A DNA stretch of 64,000 nt, taken from positions 434,001 to 498,000 of the forward strand of contig NZ_JAHUWK010000002.1 in assembly GCF_019219065.1 (NCBI RefSeq). Direction: 5' to 3'. Source of the stretch: Duganella sp. sic0402. Its GTDB lineage: Bacteria; Pseudomonadota; Gammaproteobacteria; Burkholderiales; Burkholderiaceae_D. Of this stretch, positions 58,743 through 64,000 are shown in pieces. How positions within the stretch are numbered: position 1 is the stretch's first letter; every line of letters begins with the position of its first letter. Under the pieces are notes generated by a model. It saw only the letters and a list, made by a program, of their open reading frames with translations. It had not been told where the DNA came from and did not search any database. Made by a program: the position numbers and the translations under genes.

Positions 58743-59923
58743 GCGGACCTCCCCAACAGCAGCACCGCGTTCGATCCGCCGAAAGCAAAAGAGCTACTCA
58801 GCACATGCCGCAACGGGCGGCCCAGTGCAGCGCCCAACGGCGCCAGGTTCAGCGCTGGCAGCGCCGTATCGGCGACGCCGTCCCACAGGTGCGGCGGCAG
58901 CTGGCCGTCCGGGTTATCGTCCTGCATGGCCAGCCAGCACAGCGCGGCTTCAATCGCCGCTGCCGCACCCAGCGTGTGGCCGGTGAACGGCTTGGTCGAG
59001 CTTACCGGCACCCCGCAACCGAACAGGCTTTCGATCACGCGCGACTCCATCGCATCATTCTGCGGCGTGGCCGTGCCGTGCATATTGATATAGTCGATCT
59101 GCGCCGGCTGCACACCGGCGCGCTGCAAGGCCTGCGTCATCGCCAGCCGCGCGCCCTGGCCGGCCGGATCCGGTGCGGACATATGGTGGCCGTCGGAGGA
59201 TTCCCCCCAGCCCAGCAGCGCCACCGGGGCCGCCTCCGCCGTCATCAGGAACAGCGCCGCGCCCTCGCCGATATTGATGCCGCGGCGATTGGCGCTCATC
59301 GGATTGCATTGCGCCGGGCTGACCGACTCCAGCGAGGCAAAGCCCGCCACGGTAAAGCTGCACAGCGAATCAGCGCCGCCGGTGACCACCGCGTCGCACA
59401 GTCCCATGCGGATCAGGCGCGCGGCGCTGGCCATCGCCTTGGCACTGGATGAACAGGCGCTGGAATGCACATAGGCCGGGCCGCGCAGGCCCAGTTCCTG
59501 CGCCAGCATCTCGGCCGGCGATCCCATCTCCTGCATCGCGTAATGGAAGTCCTGCGGCAAAGCGCCAACAGCGGCGTGCTGGCCAACAGCCTGTTCGGTC
59601 TCGCCAATGCCGGAGGTGCTGGTGCCTATCACCACGCCGACGCGGTCCGCGCCGTAACGGGCAATCGCCGCCTCCACTGCGGGACGGATCTGCGCCAGCG
59701 CGGCCAGGGCCAGCGCGTTATTGCGGCTGCGCTGACGCGACGGAAGGTGTGCCAACGAAGGCAGCTCCGCCTGCACCTCACCCAGTGGCAGCTCGCGTCC
59801 GGACGACCAGCGGCTGGTAGCGGCCACGCCGGACTGGCCGGCGTACAGGCGCGCCTTGACCTGCGCGTGGCTGTCGCCCAGTGCGCAAATAATGCCGCAA
59901 TCGTTCAGATAAATATTCAACAT
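58739..59923 (-). CDS. second beta-ketoacyl-ACP synthase of the polyene cluster
   Basis: A 394-residue condensing enzyme, shorter than FabF. The catalytic set is intact: Cys157 (SSACSSSAK), His282 (NMHGTAT), Lys311 and His316 (TGHTLGAAA). Start choice: ATG at 59923 gives MLNIYLNDCGIICALG one base after the DUF3261 stop; the TTG six codons earlier is less likely. Aryl-polyene clusters carry several ketosynthases, and this one may act in priming or late elongation, which sequence alone cannot tell. Confidence 0.9.
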   Translation of the reverse strand: MLNIYLNDCGIICALGDSHAQVKARLYAGQSGVAATSRWSSGRELPLGEVQAELPSLAHLPSRQRSRNNALALAALAQIRPAVEAAIARYGADRVGVVIGTSTSGIGETEQAVGQHAAVGALPQDFHYAMQEMGSPAEMLAQELGLRGPAYVHSSACSSSAKAMASAARLIRMGLCDAVVTGGADSLCSFTVAGFASLESVSPAQCNPMSANRRGINIGEGAALFLMTAEAAPVALLGWGESSDGHHMSAPDPAGQGARLAMTQALQRAGVQPAQIDYINMHGTATPQNDAMESRVIESLFGCGVPVSSTKPFTGHTLGAAAAIEAALCWLAMQDDNPDGQLPPHLWDGVADTALPALNLAPLGAALGRPLRHVLSSSFAFGGSNAVLLLGRSA

Positions 59924-59924
59924 G

Positions 59925-60485
59925 CTAGGTCTCGGGAGCAAACTGTATCGTGAGCTTATAGTGATATCGCAGGTTTTCCAACACCACCGTACCGCTCCAG
60001 CGTGGCTCGCCGCTGTAGACTATCTCCATAATAGGCTGATCGGCAAGGTACACGGTGCGCTTGCGGCCCTGCTCCGCCACGCGCCAGCCGGCCGGCAATG
60101 CGGCGGCGACGGCGTCGACAGGCCACAGCGTCAGTTGCATATCCTCCAGCACATCCTCGGCGCGTACCTGCGACGGCAACATCAGGTGGCGCCACGAAGT
60201 CAGCTCCTTGCCGTCGTAGCGCAAGGTCAGCACCCGCTGGCCAAAGGCCAGGCCGACCACGTCGATCGCATCAGGCTCCACCTGCAGCGCGACATCCAGG
60301 TCGTCGGTGCGGCCGTTGCGCTCCACCTTCAGGTGCTGCTGCACGCTGATGGAAGCGCCCAGCGCCGCAGGCGCCAGCCTCAGGCCAAGGCGAGCAGCTG
60401 GCGGCGGCTTGGTGGCGCAAGCGACCAGCGTCAACGCCATCGCCACCACTGCGGCGGCGCGCCAGCGGTGCGGCGTCAGGAGCAC
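59925..60485 (-). CDS. DUF3261 lipoprotein of the polyene cluster
   Basis: A 186-residue lipoprotein with a lipobox at TLVACATKP (Cys23). It belongs to the DUF3261 family that accompanies aryl-polyene clusters. The body is beta-rich and resembles LolA/LolB-like carriers in outline (inference), which would suit shuttling the polyene lipid to the outer membrane. Start is GTG at 60485 with GGAGG upstream; it overlaps the flavoenzyme gene by ten bases. Confidence 0.87.
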   Translation of the reverse strand: MLLTPHRWRAAAVVAMALTLVACATKPPPAARLGLRLAPAALGASISVQQHLKVERNGRTDDLDVALQVEPDAIDVVGLAFGQRVLTLRYDGKELTSWRHLMLPSQVRAEDVLEDMQLTLWPVDAVAAALPAGWRVAEQGRKRTVYLADQPIMEIVYSGEPRWSGTVVLENLRYHYKLTIQFAPET

Positions 60486-61723
60486 AGCGCCTCCAGCGCA
60501 GTCAGCCGGCGCGAGGTTTCCTTCACCAGCGGGTTGCTCTGGTCCCAGGCGTAACCGGCCAGGATGGACGCGATCATGCGCTTGACGTCCGGCTGTTTGT
60601 CTTCATGGAAGATGATCTTCTGGAAGCCGCCCGCGTACCACGACTCGACAAAGGCGCGGAAGGTATCCACGCCCTTGCGCAGCGGGACGCCGTAATCGGC
60701 CTGCCAGTCCACCGTCTCGCCAGCAAACTGGCGCTGCAACGCGGCCGTCGCCAGGCTGGCCGACTTGAAGGCGATGGTCACGCCCGACGAGAACACCGGA
60801 TCGAGGAACTCGCCGGCATTACCCAGCAGCGCATAGCCCTGTCCCCACAGCTTCTCCACATTGGCCGAATAGCCGATGATCTGCCGCGCTGGCGTGTCCC
60901 AGTTGGCGTTGGCCAGCAAGGCGTGCAGCGACGGTTCTTCTGCGATGATGGCGCGCAGGCGTTCGGTCGGCGTGCCTTGATAGCTGTCCAGGAAGCTGGT
61001 CTCCGCCACCACGCCCTGCGAGCAGCGCCCGCCGGCAAATGGAATGGTCCAGAACCACACATCGCAATGTTTAGGATGAACCGTGACGCGAATCTTGTTG
61101 CGGTCAAAACCAGCGGCACGGATACCGTCATCAACGTGCGTGAAGATGGCGCCGCGCACCGGGAAATTGGACGGCGTTTCCAGTTTCAGCAGGCGTGGCA
61201 GGATGCGGCCGAAGCCACTGGCGTCCAGGATGAAGCCAGCATTCACCACATACTGCTGGCCATCCGGGTCCTTGACGGTGACGCGTGCGCCGCCATTCGC
61301 GCCCTGGCCCAGTTCAATATTCATCACCTCGTGGCGATAGCGCACTTCCGCGCCGAAACGCTCCGCTTCGCTGGCCAGGATGTGGTCGAAGCTGGCGCGC
61401 TGCACCTGATAGGTGGTGCCCCAGCCTTCCGAGTGCTTGTCGCGGAAATCGAAATCGGTGTAGCAGCCATCGCGCATAAAGGCGGCGCCGTTTTTGAACT
61501 GGAAGCCCGCCTCCACCACCGCCTGCAACATGCCCGCCTGCTCAAGGTAGGCCATGCTTTGCGGTAGCAGGCTCTCGCCGATGGAAAAGCGCGGGAACTG
61601 CTCGCGCTCGATCACCAGCACTTGCCGCCCCTGCTGACGCAGCAAGGCCGCAGCAACCGAACCCGCAGGCCCGGCGCCAACGATCAGGATTTCAGCGGTT
61701 TCGATCTTCAATGCGTCACTCAT
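60476..61723 (-). CDS. halogenase-like FAD-dependent oxidoreductase of the polyene cluster
   Basis: A 415-residue flavoprotein. The FAD-binding GAGPAGS lies at 16-22, GFGRILP after the second motif at about 170-176. Two hallmarks of flavin-dependent halogenases are present: WFWTIP (223-228, the WxWxIP motif) and Lys77 in QFKNGAAF, at the position of the catalytic lysine of tryptophan halogenases. It could chlorinate or brominate the aryl head group, or be a monooxygenase relative. Start at 61723 (MSDALKIETAEILIVGAGP) is preferred over an upstream ATG at 61762. It overlaps the exporter gene by eight bases. Confidence 0.85.
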   Translation of the reverse strand: MSDALKIETAEILIVGAGPAGSVAAALLRQQGRQVLVIEREQFPRFSIGESLLPQSMAYLEQAGMLQAVVEAGFQFKNGAAFMRDGCYTDFDFRDKHSEGWGTTYQVQRASFDHILASEAERFGAEVRYRHEVMNIELGQGANGGARVTVKDPDGQQYVVNAGFILDASGFGRILPRLLKLETPSNFPVRGAIFTHVDDGIRAAGFDRNKIRVTVHPKHCDVWFWTIPFAGGRCSQGVVAETSFLDSYQGTPTERLRAIIAEEPSLHALLANANWDTPARQIIGYSANVEKLWGQGYALLGNAGEFLDPVFSSGVTIAFKSASLATAALQRQFAGETVDWQADYGVPLRKGVDTFRAFVESWYAGGFQKIIFHEDKQPDVKRMIASILAGYAWDQSNPLVKETSRRLTALEALCS

Positions 61724-64000
61724 GTCTGCTTTCTCGGGTAGTAGAACCAAAACAAGGAACAATCAGCCAGACTAGCGCAGTCCCCAGCAGCATCGTCAGG
61801 CCGAACGCCTGCAATGCCGGGGTCGAGCTCAAGCCCAGCAAGCCAAAGGACAAAATCGTATTCGCGGCCGACATGCCGACCGCCAGCCATGGCGTATGGT
61901 CGCGCCGGTCCGGATGCTCTTGCATGAAGATGCCGTAATCGACGCCGACGCCCAACAACAGCATCAGGGCCAGAACATGGAATAGCTGCAGGTTCTGCGA
62001 CGCGTAACCGAGGATGGCCAGCGTGGCAATACTGGCCAGCGCGGTCGGCGCCAGTACACGCCAGGTACGGCCGCGATAGCGGCGGAACAGCAGGCCAAAC
62101 ACCACAAGGTATGCAGCCGCCACCACCCAGCTCATATACGCGCGGTAGCGGCCCAGCACGGAAGAAATCTCGGCGACCTTGTCCACCCACTGCACGCCAT
62201 CCAGGCCTTCCGCCGCCAGCAGCACCTGCGGCGCGGCGGCACTGCTTAAGCCGCGCAAGGCCACGATGCTGGCGTAAACCCCGTTGCTCTCGCCCAGCCA
62301 CAGGTGACGCCACGGTTCGCTGGCCGGCGATTGCAGGAAAGCTTCCAGCGTCAGCGGCGTGCCGGCAGCCAGCAATCCGCTGCGGGTAGCGTCGATCCAT
62401 TGCGCATCTTCGCCCGCCTGCGCGGCGATGCCTTTCAGCGGGCCATCGTCAGCCAGCAGTTTTTCTTCGATCAGCGCGCGGCGCACGGTTTGGGCATGCG
62501 CCGACGGCACCCAGTTGGACATGGCCTGATAGCCGGACAGGCGCTTGGCCTCGATCAGCGAATCGAGCCGCGCTTTCAGGTGCTCTTCGCGCTCCAGCAC
62601 CGCTTGCACCGACTCGCCGCGCACCAGGAAATACTGCACAGGCGTCGGCGCATCCAGCAGCTTGCTTAGTTTGATCTGGTCGTCGATCAAATGCCTGGAC
62701 GGGTTTTGCAGCAAGCGGATATCATCATTGGCGCCGAGGCGGCTGATGCCGTAGCCGGCCGCCAGTATGAACACCACGGCGGCCACCAATGCGGCGCGGT
62801 TCAGGCGCAGCAACGGCCAGCGTTGCAGGGCCGCACCGTAGACACGCACCAGGCCACCGCTTTTCAAGGTGCGGCTGCCGATCAGCACCGGGAACCAGCA
62901 CACCACCGTCAGCCAGGCGAACACCAGGCCCAGCGCCGAGAATACCGCCATCTGGCGCAGGCCGGGGAACGGCGTCAGGCCCAGGCCCATATAGCCGATC
63001 ACCGCAGCCAGCAAGGTCAGGCCCAGCCCAGGCAACAGGCGTTTCAGCAGCGCCGGCGAATCCAGCTGCTCATCGGCCGCCAGGCGGTTGCACAGGAAGT
63101 AGATGCCGTAATCCTGCGCCACACCGATCAGGCTTGCGCCGAACACCAGCGTCATCAGATGGATATGCCCAAACAGCATCCAGCACACCGACAAGGCGCC
63201 CAGGCAGCCAATGCCGATCGACAGCAGGATCAGCGAAATCGGTTTAAAGGAATGGAAGGCGAACCACATCAGCAGAATGATGCCAAGCAGCGAGCCAATG
63301 CCGATGGTGGATGCTTCGCCGCTGGCCTGGCCGCTGGCGTTGGCCGCGTGCAGGATCACGCCAGCTTGAATCAGCTCCACGTTTGGCGTGGCTTTGCGCG
63401 CGGCCTCGCTGGCCTGCTTCAGCAGCGGCAATACAGTGTCCTGCGCCGTCATCGACAGCGCGGGCACTTTCAGCGTCATTGGCAGCAGCACGTATTGGCG
63501 CTTGTCGTCGGCGACGAACAGATGGCCGTCGCGCGGCCGCACCGGCGTTTCCAGCGCGCGCTCCTGCACCCAGCCTGCAAACAGGCCGAAAGGATCGTCC
63601 TGCCAGGCGCCCAGCTTGGGACCGCCGAAAGGCGCATACAGCTTGGCCAGCGCAGCATCCAGCCAGAACTGCGACGGCTGCTGATGCAGCTGCGCTTCCT
63701 GCTGCGCCGTCAACAGCGTCAGGCGGTGCTGCTGAAATAGCGACAGCCAGTCGTTCTGGGTTTGCTCATTGACCGGTGTCGATTCAAAGACATCCTTGCG
63801 TCCCGCCAGCACGGCGCTGTAGGCATCGGCGGCGCGCGTGGCGTCCTGCCAGTCTTCTGCGCCAACCAGCACAATCAGGCGCTGCTGCGCCGCGTCGACC
63901 ATGTGGCTGAACGACGCCTGCAACACCGGGTCGCGCTCCTGAACCGGCAGCAGCGCCATGATATCGGTGTCCGGCACGATACGCTTGACTGCCCACAGAT
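61716..64000 (-). CDS. MMPL/RND-type lipid exporter of the polyene cluster (partial, runs off the right edge)
   Basis: At least 761 residues of a large inner-membrane transporter related to MMPL proteins. The frame stays open to the window edge (it reads LWAVKRIVPDTDIMALLP), so the N terminus with the first helix is outside; a GTG at 63977 is internal. Two sets of helices are visible: about 225-400 (GVAQDYGIYFLCN) and 620-740 (GVGVDYGIFMQEHPD), each with the Asp-Tyr pair typical of proton relays. The periplasmic loops are large. It would move the polyene lipid across the inner membrane. Confidence 0.92.
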   Translation of the reverse strand, partial: LWAVKRIVPDTDIMALLPVQERDPVLQASFSHMVDAAQQRLIVLVGAEDWQDATRAADAYSAVLAGRKDVFESTPVNEQTQNDWLSLFQQHRLTLLTAQQEAQLHQQPSQFWLDAALAKLYAPFGGPKLGAWQDDPFGLFAGWVQERALETPVRPRDGHLFVADDKRQYVLLPMTLKVPALSMTAQDTVLPLLKQASEAARKATPNVELIQAGVILHAANASGQASGEASTIGIGSLLGIILLMWFAFHSFKPISLILLSIGIGCLGALSVCWMLFGHIHLMTLVFGASLIGVAQDYGIYFLCNRLAADEQLDSPALLKRLLPGLGLTLLAAVIGYMGLGLTPFPGLRQMAVFSALGLVFAWLTVVCWFPVLIGSRTLKSGGLVRVYGAALQRWPLLRLNRAALVAAVVFILAAGYGISRLGANDDIRLLQNPSRHLIDDQIKLSKLLDAPTPVQYFLVRGESVQAVLEREEHLKARLDSLIEAKRLSGYQAMSNWVPSAHAQTVRRALIEEKLLADDGPLKGIAAQAGEDAQWIDATRSGLLAAGTPLTLEAFLQSPASEPWRHLWLGESNGVYASIVALRGLSSAAAPQVLLAAEGLDGVQWVDKVAEISSVLGRYRAYMSWVVAAAYLVVFGLLFRRYRGRTWRVLAPTALASIATLAILGYASQNLQLFHVLALMLLLGVGVDYGIFMQEHPDRRDHTPWLAVGMSAANTILSFGLLGLSSTPALQAFGLTMLLGTALVWLIVPCFGSTTRESRHE

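Overview
The window reads as chromosome of a GC-rich betaproteobacterium, most likely Oxalobacteraceae (the Duganella/Massilia/Rugamonas/Janthinobacterium group). This is an inference from gene content: a cphA/cphA' cyanophycin synthetase pair next to the cyanophycin-associated ABC transporter and DUF1854 protein, PEP-CTERM proteins, an aryl-polyene-type pigment cluster, and many GGAG-type ribosome binding sites. I saw no insertion sequence, prophage, CRISPR array or rRNA. Coding density is high, and no gene-free stretch exceeds 300 bases.

Layout. 1-5300: LysR regulator, patatin-like lipase, Asp-box lipoprotein, catalase. 5298-12992: cyanophycin block, with cphA and cphA' on the minus strand, divergent from an ABC exporter carrying a zinc ribbon and from DUF1854. 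13160-14728: oleate hydratase. 14859-24028: beta-glucoside/beta-glucan locus on the minus strand: sugar-binding protein, LacI regulator, GH5, GH1, GH3 and an MFS sugar porter, with two LacI-type operators and a terminator hairpin in the leader of the binding-protein gene. 24057-29253: VOC protein, three Tad-type pseudopilin genes, a small gene, two coupled PEP-CTERM genes, tRNA-Pro(GGG) and a gene remnant. 29259-36656: FAH-family hydrolase, then an RND efflux operon (MFP, RND, OMF, TetR) with a palindromic operator at its promoter. 36747-42061: diguanylate cyclase, KaiC-like ATPase and hybrid histidine kinase, all on the plus strand. 42065-44861: lipoprotein and an MFS-acyltransferase fusion. 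44934-49226: Fur-type iron uptake operon (TonB-dependent receptor, DUF3325, DUF3649, PepSY). 49241-52647: NarL-type two-component system, TonB-like energy transducer, and an outer membrane barrel protein with a structured leader. 52647-55824: methyltransferase, polysaccharide deacetylase, phosphopantetheinyl transferase, exported protein of unknown function. 55872-64000: aryl-polyene-type cluster on the minus strand (MMPL exporter, halogenase-like flavoenzyme, DUF3261 lipoprotein, two ketosynthases, hotdog dehydratase, ketoreductase, small exported protein), running off the right edge.

How the genes work together. The cyanophycin block makes and perhaps manages a nitrogen-storage polymer. The glucan locus hydrolyses beta-glucans and imports the products under LacI control. 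The efflux operon appears to be self-regulated by its terminal TetR gene. The iron operon couples receptor and inner-membrane proteins behind one Fur box. The last cluster builds and exports an aryl polyene lipid, possibly halogenated. The most novel-looking items are the PH-like/zinc-ribbon ABC exporter plus DUF1854 next to a CphA' whose Mur P-loop lysine is lost, the promoter-operator-terminator leader at 23898-24028, the hairpin at the 5' end of the barrel-protein mRNA, and the halogenase-like enzyme in the polyene cluster.
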